A stretch of 64,000 bases of DNA from Bacillus sp. SKDU12 (GCF_010093085.1 NZ_MSRC01000016.1:1-64000), one strand, 5' to 3'. Shown: positions 1-9,187, counted from the first letter of the stretch. The notes: generated by a model not told the origin, from the sequence alone. Made by a program: numbers and translations.

Positions 1-381
<381 letters not shown>

Positions 382-561
382 GTAATGGAGCGCAGATTAA
401 GTTCATCACATCCTGTGAGAACATCTGCATGACCTGCATCGTGCAGGCCCCTGACTACGCACATCGCTGTGCGATTTGTTTAAAACTGAATTAACAGGTA
501 CGTTTTGTCTTGTTTAGTTTTCAAAGATCATTTCGCTGCCTCTCAACGAAACAGCTTTACC

Positions 562-591
562 AATATAACATCCAACTTCTTTTTTTGTCAA
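562..591 (-). promoter_or_regulatory. rRNA operon promoter P2
   Basis: On the minus strand a consensus TTGACA (586-591) is followed after 18 nt by TATATT (562-567), about 180 nt upstream of the 16S 5' end. This is the expected position of the proximal promoter of a Bacillus rrn operon. The bases from 382 to about 560 are rRNA leader. Confidence 0.75.
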
Positions 592-654
592 CAACTTTTT
601 TTAAATTGTTTTGAAGCTTTTTGTTTTGTCTGCTGTTCATCAGCGACGCTTAAT

Positions 655-683
655 AATATAACACCTGTAATTCTTTATTGCAA
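655..683 (-). promoter_or_regulatory. rRNA operon promoter P1
   Basis: TTGCAA (678-683) and TATATT (655-660) are separated by exactly 17 nt on the minus strand, about 90 nt upstream of P2. This matches the tandem sigma-A promoter layout typical of Bacillus rrn operons. AT-rich DNA upstream (690-720) could act as an UP element; that part is inference. Confidence 0.65.
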
Positions 684-786
684 TAGTTTTTCTAAAAAAA
701 TTCTATATAACATATAAACTAGAATCCTTGTCATAGATTCTATGGGAGTTAACTATTAAAAGAACACATACATTAATCATGGGATC

Positions 787-815
787 TTGTTGTTTTTTTC
801 TTTTTCTTGTATAGT
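787..815 (+). promoter_or_regulatory. thiT promoter
   Basis: TTGTTG (787-792) and TATAGT (810-815) are 17 nt apart and lie just upstream of the TPP riboswitch. It is the only good sigma-A candidate positioned to transcribe the whole aptamer. Confidence 0.65.
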
Positions 816-838
816 AGAAACGAACTAAATACTGATAA

Positions 839-923
839 CCACAAGGGGAGCATTAAAGCTGAGAGTGAGCGGTTTCGTTCTGACCCTTTGAACCTGTTAG
901 TTAACGCTGGCGTAGGGATGTGG
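839..923 (+). ncRNA. TPP riboswitch (THI element)
   Basis: The conserved thi-box blocks are present in order: CTGAGA (859-864), GACCCTTTGAACCTG, and GGCGTAGGGA near the 3' side, closed by a CCACA/TGTGG P1 stem (839-843 with 919-923). The aptamer binds thiamine pyrophosphate. An intrinsic terminator follows at 951-986 before the thiT ribosome-binding site, so control is expected to be by premature termination when TPP is plentiful. Confidence 0.95.
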
Positions 924-950
924 CAAAGTCAAATGAATTGCAGATCGTAA

Positions 951-986
951 AGCAGTGCGTGGAACTTTTCTCATCCTTCCGCGTGC
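951..986 (+). terminator. Riboswitch-controlled attenuator of thiT
   Basis: AGCAGTGCGTGGAA pairs with TTCCGCGTGCTGCT (14 positions, some G-U) and is followed by a run of T. It lies between the TPP aptamer and the thiT start, the right place for an expression-platform terminator. Confidence 0.85.
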
Positions 987-1035
987 TGCTTTTTTGTTGT
1001 CCTTTTGGATTGTCTATCGACGGAAGGGGATTTTT

Positions 1036-1614
1036 ATGAATCAATCTAAGCAACTGGTTCGCCTTATTGAAATTGCAATTATGACTGCGGCTGCTGTTAT
1101 TTTAGACATCGTCTCAGGAATGTTCCTCCGCATGCCTCAAGGGGGGGCGGTCTCCATTATGATGATTCCGATTTTTCTAATTTCCTTTCGATGGGGTGTC
1201 AAAGCAGGCCTCACTACCGGCCTGCTCACAGGACTGGTTCAAATAGCCATTGGAAACTTATTCCCGCAACACCCTATACAGCTGCTGTTAGATTATATTA
1301 TCGCGTTCGCAGCTATCGGAATAAGCGGATGTTTCGCTTATTCTATTCGTAAAGCCGCTATATCCAAAGCAAAAGGAAAATTAACGGCTTCAGTGATCAG
1401 TGCAGTTTTTATCGGCAGCTGCCTCCGCTATATCGCGCATGTTATTTCAGGAGCTGTATTTTTCGGCAGCTACGCTCCAAAAGGAACACCGGTATGGATT
1501 TATTCTTTGACTTACAATGCCACTTATATGGTTCCTTCATTCCTCATCTGTGCAATTGTCCTTTGTTTATTGTTTATGACAGCTCCGCGTTTGCTTACAA
1601 CTGATAAATCTTAA
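1036..1614 (+). CDS. thiT: ThiT, thiamine-specific S component of an ECF transporter
   Basis: A 192-residue very hydrophobic protein with about six membrane segments, matching the ThiT (YuaJ) family in length and in its MNQSKQL start. It captures thiamine in the membrane and docks with the shared ECF energising module (EcfA, EcfA', EcfT), which is encoded elsewhere. The start is the ATG at 1036 behind GGAAGGGG. The reading frame stays open back to 955, but that segment lies inside the attenuator hairpin and is not coding. The TPP riboswitch immediately upstream independently supports the role. Confidence 0.95.
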   Translation: MNQSKQLVRLIEIAIMTAAAVILDIVSGMFLRMPQGGAVSIMMIPIFLISFRWGVKAGLTTGLLTGLVQIAIGNLFPQHPIQLLLDYIIAFAAIGISGCFAYSIRKAAISKAKGKLTASVISAVFIGSCLRYIAHVISGAVFFGSYAPKGTPVWIYSLTYNATYMVPSFLICAIVLCLLFMTAPRLLTTDKS

Positions 1615-1619
1615 CGTCG

Positions 1620-1653
1620 ACACCCCCAGCGTCATACGCTGGGGGTGTTTTTT
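1620..1653 (+). terminator. Terminator between thiT and yuaI
   Basis: A perfect stem CACCCCCAGCG/CGCTGGGGGTG is followed by T6. It separates the convergent thiT and yuaI genes. An A-run on the other side is weak, so it mainly serves thiT. Confidence 0.9.
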
Positions 1654-2174
1654 CATCTGTTAAGAACTGTCTTCAAAGCCGAAAGATCCGGCCAGCCGAA
1701 GCCTGCTACTTCCAGTCTTTCTCCTGCAATTTCAAAGATATCCTCCGATACCCTTTCAGGTGAATAAGCCTGATAAAATCGGATCGAGGGATTTTCCTTG
1801 ATAACCCAAACAAACATGCTCGAAAAGCCTTGATGAAGCAAAAACTCCGCTCCTTTTGCTAAAAGCGCTTTGCCTGCACCTTTCCGCTGATGCTTTTCTA
1901 AAAGGTAAATCGCGTATAGCTCGCCGTCATAGCCTCGTTGTTCAGAGCGAAGAGTCCCAAAGGAAGCAAAGCCGAATAGTGGATCTATTTCGTCCTGAAC
2001 CACAAATACACCTTTTAAAGAGCGGCTTTTCCATTTGTCTTCACATTCCTTGTAGTTAAGACTGTTTAAGTAATCAGCCGGGACAATTCCGCGATATGTT
2101 GTCCTCCAGCTGTCTACATGCACTTTTGCAATGTCCTTTATATCCTCTTCCTTTGCTTCTCGTACAGTTAGCAT
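1653..2174 (-). CDS. yuaI: YuaI, GNAT-family N-acetyltransferase
   Basis: A 173-residue GNAT acetyltransferase. The acetyl-CoA-binding signature QRKGAGKALL follows the core strand YAIYLLEKH (about residues 87-105), and FVWVIKENPSIRFYQ is the usual C-terminal part. The substrate is unknown. It lies 15 nt downstream of floT and is the last gene of the yuaF-floT-yuaI operon, so it probably shares sigma-W control. The start ATG follows AAAGGA at normal spacing. Confidence 0.9.
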   Translation of the reverse strand: MLTVREAKEEDIKDIAKVHVDSWRTTYRGIVPADYLNSLNYKECEDKWKSRSLKGVFVVQDEIDPLFGFASFGTLRSEQRGYDGELYAIYLLEKHQRKGAGKALLAKGAEFLLHQGFSSMFVWVIKENPSIRFYQAYSPERVSEDIFEIAGERLEVAGFGWPDLSALKTVLNR

Positions 2175-2189
2175 ACTGATATCCTTTTC

Positions 2190-3728
2190 TTAGTCAGCAT
2201 TCTGGTTTTTTGAGTCTGTTTTTGCTTCTTTTATTTCATTTGTTAATTCGTTAATACTTTGTTTTACATTTCCTTTACCTGAGAAGTTCTCAATCATTTC
2301 TTTTACGTCAATTCCCGACGATGCTTTTAAGCTTTCTTGCAGGCTTGACATTAAGTTCGTCGCATAGCTGGTTACTTTGTTAGCACCGCTGGATTCACCG
2401 CTTCCTCCTGTATCAACGACGGTAATTTTATCAATATTTGAAAGAGGTGACGCTGCTTGTTTCGCGTATTCCGGAAGCATTTTCACGATCATATCGAAAA
2501 TCGCTGCCTGCCCATACTGTTCAAAAGCAGCCGCAATTTTCTCTTTTGCTTCCGCTTCTGCCAGACCTTTCAGGCGGATAACCTCTGCTTCTGTTTCCCC
2601 TTTTGCTTTTTCTGCCTCTGCTTTAGCTAACCCGTCTATTCTGACTTTTTCTGCCTCAGCCTTCGCCATTGCTTCTATACTGTACTTCTTGGCATCGGCT
2701 TCCGCGAGCTGTTTGGCTTTCTCAGCTGCTGCGGACTGCTCAACTGAATAACGGTCTGCATCGGCTTTTTTCTTCACCTCAGAGTCATATTGACGTTCCC
2801 GGCGTTGAATTTCTTTTTCCTCTAGTTCTATTTGTTTTTGGCGTTCGATAATTTTAACCTGCATTTCCTGCTCTGTGACTTGCTGACGCGCTCTTGCAGT
2901 CTCTAAATCATATGCCTGGTCGGCATTCGCTTTAGCCGTATCTTGTTCTCTGCGGTATTCAGCCATTTTGAGCTGATTGATTTTTTCAGCTTCAGCGATT
3001 TCTGTTGCCCTTTCAAGTTCTGATTTTTTTGCATCTTTATCGGATTCCGCCCGCTTAATTCGAGTTTCTTTATCCGCATCTGCCGTTGCGATGTCAGCAT
3101 CCCGTTTCACTTGGGCAATTCTCGGTTTACCTAATGATTCAAGATAACCGTTTTTATCACGTACATCTTTAATGGTGAAAGAGACAATCACAAGCCCCAT
3201 CTTGGCGAGATCCTGTGAAGCGACACGCTGTACCTCTTGAGAGAATTTTTCTCTGTTTTTATAGATTTCTTCAACTGTCATGGACCCGAGAATGGAGCGA
3301 AGGTGGCCTTCTAAAACCTCCCTCGCTTCCTGTTCACGGTCGTCTTTTGATTTCCCTAAAAATTGTTCGGCTGCTGTAGCGATTTCTCCTATAGAACCGC
3401 CGATTTTAATAATTGCAGTCCCATCAGCCATTACAGGTACACCTTGTTCTGTATAGACTTCAGGCGTCGATACATCAAGTTTGCTTGATAATAAGCTCAG
3501 CGGCTCTGCCTGCTGGAAGACGGGAAGGACAAAAGTTCCTCCGCCGCGAACGATTTTAAGACGGTTGCCGCCTTCATCGACATGAACATTTTTATTGCCA
3601 AGATAGCTCCCTGTTACGATTAACGCTTCGTCAGGTCCTGCTGTACGATATTTTGTGATGAATACGGCAATAAGTGCAATTAATAAAAAGAATACAACTC
3701 CGATAACAATGATAATCGGCATTGTCAT
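2190..3728 (-). CDS. floT: FloT, flotillin-like membrane scaffold
   Basis: A 512-residue flotillin (YuaG). An N-terminal hydrophobic hairpin (about residues 4-24) is followed by an SPFH/band-7 domain (about 30-215). A long Ala/Glu/Lys-rich coiled coil with repeated EAEK-type units runs to about 380 and leads into a C-terminal assembly region. Flotillins organise functional membrane microdomains and affect membrane fluidity, signalling kinases and secretion. The upstream partner is the NfeD-type protein YuaF, the usual flotillin companion. AAGGAGG sits 8 nt before the ATG. Sigma-W transcription is indicated by the promoter upstream of yuaF. Confidence 0.96.
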   Translation of the reverse strand: MTMPIIIVIGVVFFLLIALIAVFITKYRTAGPDEALIVTGSYLGNKNVHVDEGGNRLKIVRGGGTFVLPVFQQAEPLSLLSSKLDVSTPEVYTEQGVPVMADGTAIIKIGGSIGEIATAAEQFLGKSKDDREQEAREVLEGHLRSILGSMTVEEIYKNREKFSQEVQRVASQDLAKMGLVIVSFTIKDVRDKNGYLESLGKPRIAQVKRDADIATADADKETRIKRAESDKDAKKSELERATEIAEAEKINQLKMAEYRREQDTAKANADQAYDLETARARQQVTEQEMQVKIIERQKQIELEEKEIQRRERQYDSEVKKKADADRYSVEQSAAAEKAKQLAEADAKKYSIEAMAKAEAEKVRIDGLAKAEAEKAKGETEAEVIRLKGLAEAEAKEKIAAAFEQYGQAAIFDMIVKMLPEYAKQAASPLSNIDKITVVDTGGSGESSGANKVTSYATNLMSSLQESLKASSGIDVKEMIENFSGKGNVKQSINELTNEIKEAKTDSKNQNAD

Positions 3729-3748
3729 ATTACATTCCTCCTTGTGTT

Positions 3749-4273
3749 TTAAATGGGTTCATGCGGAGTAACCGAAAGAACTCCGTTGTTAATATCTACG
3801 ACTAACACCTTTGTTCCGTACATGATTTGCTGATTATCAAAACTGACCGCTGATTTTGAAATGGTTCCGCCTATCCCTTCTATAACCACTTCACCAAACC
3901 CGTCAACCGGTACAGCTGTAATCACTTTACCTACTCTTCCTCTTAGATCATCTTCTTTATAAACCAATGATTCTTCTGCAGATGATAATGGCATCAGAAC
4001 AAAGATGTGAAGCAAGATCACCAGCATGATCGAAAGGATGCAAGATAGAAACGCGATCAACATACTCGACAGCGGCAGAGCCAGTTCGCCTATATATCCG
4101 CCTGCCGAAAAACATGTAAAAAATGCGAGCGATAATGTCGGATTAAGCAACGGTATGCCTTCTGACATTCCTGCAAACATATCTCCGAAAAAAAGAAATA
4201 ACAGCGTAAGACTGCCTGCGATAATAAGCGTATAAAGATAAATCGTTTGTATAGGAACACCAAATAACTCCAA
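3749..4273 (-). CDS. yuaF: YuaF, NfeD-family partner of flotillin
   Basis: A membrane protein with three to four N-terminal membrane segments and a C-terminal soluble OB-fold NfeD domain (about residues 97-174, including GRVGKVITAVPVDG). NfeD proteins are coupled to flotillins and are thought to help assemble or position them. A TTG start at 4273 gives MELFGVPIQ and 174 residues, the length I recall for YuaF. An in-frame ATG at 4282 (177 aa) is closer to GGAGAAAGG and remains possible. The open frame back to 4324 has no ribosome-binding site. It is the first gene of the operon, followed by floT 20 nt later. Confidence 0.92.
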   Translation of the reverse strand: MELFGVPIQTIYLYTLIIAGSLTLLFLFFGDMFAGMSEGIPLLNPTLSLAFFTCFSAGGYIGELALPLSSMLIAFLSCILSIMLVILLHIFVLMPLSSAEESLVYKEDDLRGRVGKVITAVPVDGFGEVVIEGIGGTISKSAVSFDNQQIMYGTKVLVVDINNGVLSVTPHEPI

Positions 4274-4328
4274 TTTCCTCATCCTTTCTCCATCAATGCA
4301 TTGATGAACGGCTGCCGTTATCATTTAA

Positions 4329-4354
4329 TACGAGATACGCCTGGAAAGGTTTCA
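4329..4354 (-). promoter_or_regulatory. Sigma-W promoter of yuaF-floT-yuaI
   Basis: On the minus strand TGAAAC (4349-4354), a 16-nt spacer and CGTA (4329-4332) match the ECF sigma-W consensus exactly. It lies about 55 nt upstream of the yuaF start. Sigma W responds to cell-envelope stress such as antimicrobial peptides and alkaline shock, consistent with the known regulon membership of this operon. Confidence 0.92.
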
Positions 4355-4439
4355 AAATTTTAAGACAAATAACCCATTGTGAAGTGCTTGATAAATGATA
4401 ATTGCTTTTATATATGATAATGTCATGTTAGGAGGAGAT

Positions 4440-4931
4440 ATGATGAGTATCTTTAATGAAGCCAGATTAGAAACGTGGAACGAAGTGAAAGGACTTTCTG
4501 ACGAAAAGCTGAATCAAAAGCCTTCTGCCGAAGAATGGAGCATACGGGAAGTTCTTGACCATTTAAAAAAAATCGATATGACTGCCCAAAAAATGCTGAA
4601 GGAGCGTGTAAAAGAAGCTCCTGTTAAAGAAGTTGAAGAAAAACCGCTTGAAGCAGCACAGGATAGAAATAACAAACGGAAAGCTCCAAATCATCTTGAG
4701 CCTGAGCATGATTTTATTTCAGGCAGTCAAATGAAACGCGAGCTCGATGTAGTGAGAGAGCAGTTAACAGCTGCAATTGCCTCTTTGAAAGAAGAAGATT
4801 TTGAGAGAGTGCTTCCGCATCCCGTGTTTCAAGAACTTACCATCAGACAGTGGATTGATTTTATCGGCCATCATGAAAAACGGCACCTCAGCCAGATTAA
4901 AGAAATTAAAGAAAAGATAGAAAGGGCCTGA
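4440..4931 (+). CDS. yuaE: YuaE, DinB-superfamily protein
   Basis: A 163-residue four-helix-bundle protein of the DinB/YfiT-like superfamily. Conserved histidines in VLDHL and HHEKRHLSQI are positioned to bind a metal ion. Some relatives are bacillithiol- or mycothiol-dependent transferases, but the substrate here is unknown. The start ATG at 4440 lies 4 nt after AGGAGGAG; an upstream in-frame ATG at 4395 has no ribosome-binding site. It is transcribed divergently from the yuaF operon. Confidence 0.85.
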   Translation: MMSIFNEARLETWNEVKGLSDEKLNQKPSAEEWSIREVLDHLKKIDMTAQKMLKERVKEAPVKEVEEKPLEAAQDRNNKRKAPNHLEPEHDFISGSQMKRELDVVREQLTAAIASLKEEDFERVLPHPVFQELTIRQWIDFIGHHEKRHLSQIKEIKEKIERA

Positions 4932-4937
4932 TGTTAA

Positions 4938-5516
4938 TCAGACCCTTTCTGCTTTTCTTTTAACTTTCTTCTGATAAGAATGAACCTCTATTTCATCACC
5001 TGCGTAAACAGTACCAGGTCTTTCAACAATGCACACGATCCCTCTTATGCCCAGTGCGTGGCGGACGAAAGCCGGCGCTAGCTTCTGCTGTTCCGGATAA
5101 TAAGATTGAATGACTTCTCCCGGCTGGATACATGGGTCATTTTCTCCCTCACACAGCAAAGCCGCACCGCTCGGAAAAATGAGCCGGCTTCCTTCTTTTA
5201 ATGAAGTAAGATCAGGTAAACCGCTGACGGCCACATTCGCTCCAAGCCATTCCGGCAAAATGTTCGGCACGCCTAATTTTAATGCAATTTCATCACATTC
5301 CTCTATTGATACGATAGAAATTTGTCTCCGGTTGAAAATTTCAGTTCCTCTTGAAAACATCGGTTCTCTTGCTCCCGCTTTTTTGGTCAGGCCAAAATGC
5401 AAGTCGCCGGGGATGCCGCCAAAATCAAAATCAAGCTTGTCCATTTTCTTTGTTATGAAGCTTTCTGTATCTGCAATATAGACCCCTTCCGCTTTTGCGG
5501 TTATACGCTTCCACAT
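4938..5516 (-). CDS. yuaD: YuaD, MOSC-domain protein
   Basis: About 192 residues forming a MOSC (molybdenum cofactor sulfurase C-terminal) domain, with the typical GIPGDLHFG region near the start and RGTEIFNRRQISIVS after it. MOSC proteins such as YiiM and mARC relatives handle sulfur or molybdenum cofactor, but the substrate of YuaD is not known. AAGGAAGG is 7-8 nt upstream of the ATG at 5516; a GTG three codons earlier touches the ribosome-binding site and is less likely. It converges with yuaE, whose stop is 6 nt away. Confidence 0.85.
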   Translation of the reverse strand: MWKRITAKAEGVYIADTESFITKKMDKLDFDFGGIPGDLHFGLTKKAGAREPMFSRGTEIFNRRQISIVSIEECDEIALKLGVPNILPEWLGANVAVSGLPDLTSLKEGSRLIFPSGAALLCEGENDPCIQPGEVIQSYYPEQQKLAPAFVRHALGIRGIVCIVERPGTVYAGDEIEVHSYQKKVKRKAERV

Positions 5517-5603
5517 CAGCAGCACCTTCCTTCTTTCCTCATATTTTCATCTATGTTTCATTATCCCAAAAAATCCCGCTCTGTAAAGGAGCGGGACACG
5601 TTG

Positions 5604-6812
5604 TTATACTGTTTTAGGGATAAGATCAAAGCATCGCTTGTAGATCCAATTGTATGCTTTTTCATTTAAATCTCTAGGGTTTCCGAAGGTTTGCGGGTCT
5701 TTCATCGCTTCTTTTGACAAGCGTTCGATCATATCAGGTGATACTCCCTGCTCTTCTAAAGTCGGCACTTCTAAATCTTCGACCAGATCATACATCCAGT
5801 TGACAGATGCTCTCGCTGCTTCTTCTGTTGTCATTTTGCTTGTATCAATACCGAACGCTTTGGCAATACGTGCAAATTTCTCAGGATAGCCCTTCCAGTT
5901 GTACTCCATAACAGGACCCATCATCGCAGCCACACATTGACCATGAGCAACTGGGATAATACCGCCAAGCGTTTGGCTCATTGCGTGAGCCGCGCCTGCT
6001 GATTCACTGCCGTAAGAAAGACCTGCAAGCATCGCAGCCTGCGCCATTCCGTATCTTGCTTCCAGATCCTCTCCGTCAGCAAATGCTCTTCTAATATAAT
6101 GAGCGGCATATTCAATCGCCATCAAGGCAACTGCATCCGTGATTGGCTGCGCAAATTTCATTGTGTAGCACTCAATGGCATGGGCAAGCGCATCAATTCC
6201 TGTCATGGCTGTTACATGCGGCGGCATTGAAGTATGAAGCTCAGGATCAATAATGGTCACATGAGCTGCGATCAGCGGCCCGCCAGTATTGAATTTGAAT
6301 TCTCTTTCTTCATCTGTAATAACCGCCCATTGGGTTACCTCTGATCCTGTTCCGGCCGTTGTCGGAATTGTCGTCAGCGGAGGAATGCGGTTTTCCAGCG
6401 GCTTTTTTCCGTCTGCCGCTTCATAATCAAGCACGCTTCCTTCATGGGTGGCTTCTACTCCGATTGCTTTTGCAGTATCCATGGAGCTTCCGCCTCCGAC
6501 TGCCACCAATCCATTACAGTTCTCTTTTTTGTAAAGCTCAGATCCTTCATTCACCAGACGGACAGGCGGGTTGGGTTCTACTTTATGAAAGAGCACAACT
6601 TCAATGCCTGCTTCTTTAAGTGATTCAATCACAGGATCAGCGACACCGGCTTTATAAATCCCAGGGTCTGTGACAAGAAGCGCTTTAGAAACGCCCAGCG
6701 CTGCTACTTCTTCACCTGTATGTTTGACAGCCCCGATTCCATGCTTAATCACAGTCGGAATTTCAAATGTATGAAACTTGTTCATGCTTTCTACTTTCAT
6801 ATTTAATGTCAT
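5604..6812 (-). CDS. gbsB: GbsB, choline dehydrogenase (type III, iron-dependent)
   Basis: A 402-residue iron-containing alcohol dehydrogenase. The NAD-binding loop GGGSSMDTAKA, the GTGSEVTQWAV motif and the metal-binding histidines in GIDALAHAIECY and IPVAHGQC are all present. It oxidises choline to betaine aldehyde, the first step of glycine betaine synthesis for osmoprotection. It is 15 nt downstream of gbsA, which performs the second step. Of two adjacent ATGs, the second (6812) is better spaced from GGGGGAG and gives the family length. Confidence 0.96.
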   Translation of the reverse strand: MTLNMKVESMNKFHTFEIPTVIKHGIGAVKHTGEEVAALGVSKALLVTDPGIYKAGVADPVIESLKEAGIEVVLFHKVEPNPPVRLVNEGSELYKKENCNGLVAVGGGSSMDTAKAIGVEATHEGSVLDYEAADGKKPLENRIPPLTTIPTTAGTGSEVTQWAVITDEEREFKFNTGGPLIAAHVTIIDPELHTSMPPHVTAMTGIDALAHAIECYTMKFAQPITDAVALMAIEYAAHYIRRAFADGEDLEARYGMAQAAMLAGLSYGSESAGAAHAMSQTLGGIIPVAHGQCVAAMMGPVMEYNWKGYPEKFARIAKAFGIDTSKMTTEEAARASVNWMYDLVEDLEVPTLEEQGVSPDMIERLSKEAMKDPQTFGNPRDLNEKAYNWIYKRCFDLIPKTV

Positions 6813-6827
6813 CATTAACTCCCCCTC

Positions 6828-8300
6828 TTATGAATTGAACCAATTAACTGCCGCAGGTTTTGTATTGCGGTACACATGTTTGACTTCTGTATATTCTTCA
6901 AGACCAATTTTTCCAAGCTCACGTCCGAATCCGGATTGCTTATAGCCTCCCCATGGCGCCTGTGCAAAGTAAGGATGGAAATCGTTAATCCAGACTGTTC
7001 CCATTCTCAAGCGGGCTGCTACGCGCTCACACTTTTCAATATCTTTTGACCATACCGCTCCGGCCAAACCATAGATGGTATCATTCGCAAGCGCGATCAC
7101 CTCTTCTTCAGAGCTGAAGGCTTCGACAGTCAATACAGGACCGAAAATCTCTTCCTGAATGATTCTCATATCAGATTTACAGTTTGAGAAAATCGTAGGT
7201 TCATAGAAAAAGCCGTTTTGAAGCGCAGGGTCGTTCGGACGTTTGCCCCCTGTCTCAAGCTTCGCGCCTTCTTTTATTCCGATCTCTACATATTTTTCTA
7301 CTTTTGCCCTGTGCTCTGCAGAAATAAGCGGGCCGCTTTCTGTATCTGTGTGAAAACCATTACCGAGTTTTATGCGTTTTGCCCGTTTGACAAGCTCCGC
7401 TAAAAACTGGTCATGAATGGCATCTTCAACAAGTAAACGGGAACCAGCTGAGCATACTTGACCGGCATGGAAAAATACTGCGTTTAATGCCTGATCGACT
7501 GCAACCTTTAAATCTGCGTCCTTGAACACAATATTTGGATTTTTTCCGCCAAGTTCAAGTGCGATTTTTTTGACGTTTCCGCTTGCAGCCCGCATGATTT
7601 TTTTGCCTGTTTCGATTCCGCCTGTAAATGAAATCAAATCGACGTCTTTGTTTACGGCAAGCTCGTCGCCTACTGTAGCTCCCGGTCCGAGGACAAGATT
7701 AGCGACACCTTTTGGAACGCCGGCTTCTTCCATCAGCTTAAAAACTTTGATTGTCGTCAGCGGTGTGATTTCACTTGGTTTCATAACGATTGTATTGCCT
7801 GCAGCCAGTGCAGGTGCGATTTTCCAACTCGCTTGCAGGAGCGGATAATTCCATGGAGTAATCTGGCCGCAAACCCCGATCGGCTCTCTGATAATTTTGC
7901 TTTCTGAATCAGGGATTGGAGAAGAAATGATTTCTCCGCTATCTTTATCTGCCAAGCCGGCGTAATATTGAAAAACATTGGCGATATCGTCCATGTCCCC
8001 CTTGCTTTCTTCGAGGGTTTTTCCCGTATCAAGCGATTCAAGTTCAGCCAGCTCATCAAGATCGCGTCTGATTAATTCCGCAATTTTCAGAACAATTTTA
8101 CCGCATTCAATCCCTGATAAAGATGGCCATTCGCCGTTGTCGAATGTTCTTCGCGCGGCTGCGATTGCCTTTATGGCGTCCTCTCGTCCTCCTTCGCTTA
8201 CAGTTGCAATTTCTTCTTGATTAAATGGATTGATTATACTGCGGATCTGCTCTTTTTCAGAACTGATCCATTCTCCGTCAATATATAATGTTTGACTCAT
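6828..8300 (-). CDS. gbsA: GbsA, betaine aldehyde dehydrogenase
   Basis: A 490-residue NAD-dependent aldehyde dehydrogenase with the TPWNYPLLQASWK entry motif, SFTGGIETGKKI coenzyme loop, catalytic Glu in LELGGKNPN and catalytic Cys in FFHAGQVCSAGSR. It oxidises betaine aldehyde to glycine betaine, the compatible solute. The start at 8300 follows AGGAGG by 6 nt; the frame is open to 8357, but that part is untranslated leader. It is transcribed with gbsB and lies divergently from its regulator gbsR. Confidence 0.97.
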   Translation of the reverse strand: MSQTLYIDGEWISSEKEQIRSIINPFNQEEIATVSEGGREDAIKAIAAARRTFDNGEWPSLSGIECGKIVLKIAELIRRDLDELAELESLDTGKTLEESKGDMDDIANVFQYYAGLADKDSGEIISSPIPDSESKIIREPIGVCGQITPWNYPLLQASWKIAPALAAGNTIVMKPSEITPLTTIKVFKLMEEAGVPKGVANLVLGPGATVGDELAVNKDVDLISFTGGIETGKKIMRAASGNVKKIALELGGKNPNIVFKDADLKVAVDQALNAVFFHAGQVCSAGSRLLVEDAIHDQFLAELVKRAKRIKLGNGFHTDTESGPLISAEHRAKVEKYVEIGIKEGAKLETGGKRPNDPALQNGFFYEPTIFSNCKSDMRIIQEEIFGPVLTVEAFSSEEEVIALANDTIYGLAGAVWSKDIEKCERVAARLRMGTVWINDFHPYFAQAPWGGYKQSGFGRELGKIGLEEYTEVKHVYRNTKPAAVNWFNS

Positions 8301-8328
8301 ATAAGCCTCCTTGACGTAAATAAAGTTT

Positions 8329-8346
8329 GTTAAATAAAAATTTAAC
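8329..8346. promoter_or_regulatory. Candidate GbsR operator in the gbsAB leader
   Basis: GTTAAAT-AAAA-ATTTAAC is a perfect inverted repeat between the gbsAB promoter and the gbsA start. GbsR is known to repress gbsAB by blocking elongation downstream of the promoter, so a palindrome here is well placed. Assignment to GbsR is inference. Confidence 0.5.
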
Positions 8347-8361
8347 GTTTTTAACAACCTT

Positions 8362-8390
8362 AATCTATCGTACGATTTTTAAACTGTCAA
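8362..8390 (-). promoter_or_regulatory. gbsAB sigma-A promoter
   Basis: Consensus TTGACA (8385-8390) and TAGATT (8362-8367) are separated by 17 nt on the minus strand, about 60 nt upstream of the gbsA start. Confidence 0.85.
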
Positions 8391-8497
8391 AGTCCTATTT
8401 AATTTTTCTTTTTGACTTTTCTTTATGTTTCGCTAAGATAAAGAACATAAAGAAATAACTTAACAAATTTAATTTTCTAATGGAAAAGAGGGTCAGT

Positions 8498-9040
8498 ATG
8501 GATGAAAATCCAGAAGTTACAGCTATAGAACAGGCTCGGGATCTTGTTATCGACTCCATTGCTGAAACAATGGATCTTTATGGAATCACCCGCAGTGTGG
8601 GGATTTTATATGGGACGATGTATATGAGGGATGAGATGACCCTTGACGAAATGCGCGAGGAATTGCAAATGAGCAAACCAAGCATGAGCACAGGCGTCAA
8701 AAAGCTGCAGGACTTAAACGTAGTGAAAAAAACATTTCACAGGGGCATCCGCAAACATACATTTGTGGCTGAAAAAGATTTCTTCAAATTTTTCATAAAT
8801 TTCTTTCCGCCTAAATGGGAACGGGAAGTTCAAGTAAATATAGCAGCCATAGAAGAAGCTCAGGCTGATTTACAAGAGGTTTTGAGCAAAGAAGGCCTCA
8901 ATGAAGAGATCAAAAATGAAGCACTTCAGCTATATGAGCAGCTTGAAAGCTCTAAATCTTACTATGACTGGCTGAAACGGCTCGCTGAAGCGGTACAGAG
9001 CGGAGAAATTTTTACATTTATACCGATTGAAACAAAGTAA
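8498..9040 (+). CDS. gbsR: GbsR, choline-responsive repressor of betaine synthesis
   Basis: A 180-residue MarR-like winged-helix regulator. The helix-turn-helix covers TLDEMREELQMSKPSMSTG and the wing is VKKTFHRGIRKHTF (about residues 50-90); a C-terminal helical region probably mediates dimerisation and effector binding. GbsR represses gbsAB and choline uptake genes and is relieved by intracellular choline. The ATG at 8498 follows GAGGG; the upstream ATG at 8480 lacks a site. Divergence from gbsAB with a shared intergenic region supports the role. Confidence 0.95.
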   Translation: MDENPEVTAIEQARDLVIDSIAETMDLYGITRSVGILYGTMYMRDEMTLDEMREELQMSKPSMSTGVKKLQDLNVVKKTFHRGIRKHTFVAEKDFFKFFINFFPPKWEREVQVNIAAIEEAQADLQEVLSKEGLNEEIKNEALQLYEQLESSKSYYDWLKRLAEAVQSGEIFTFIPIETK

Positions 9041-9048
9041 ACGAAAAA

Positions 9049-9075
9049 ACGCCTGGGAAACCAGGCTTTTTTTTG
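9049..9075 (+). terminator. gbsR terminator
   Basis: GCCTGG/CCAGGC hairpin with a GAAA loop and T8, directly after the gbsR stop. Confidence 0.9.
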
Positions 9076-9187
9076 TTCTTTTGTATAAAATTACTGTAAA
9101 TTTGAAAAATACGGTAATAAAATCCCATTTACCCCCTAAAAAATTGATGATAATTTTTTCATGTAGGGAGAATTGTATTTGGCCGGC

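Noticed and set aside
955..1035. N-terminal extension of thiT
   Set aside because: It covers the riboswitch-controlled terminator hairpin and has no ribosome-binding site; the ATG at 1036 has both site and family start.
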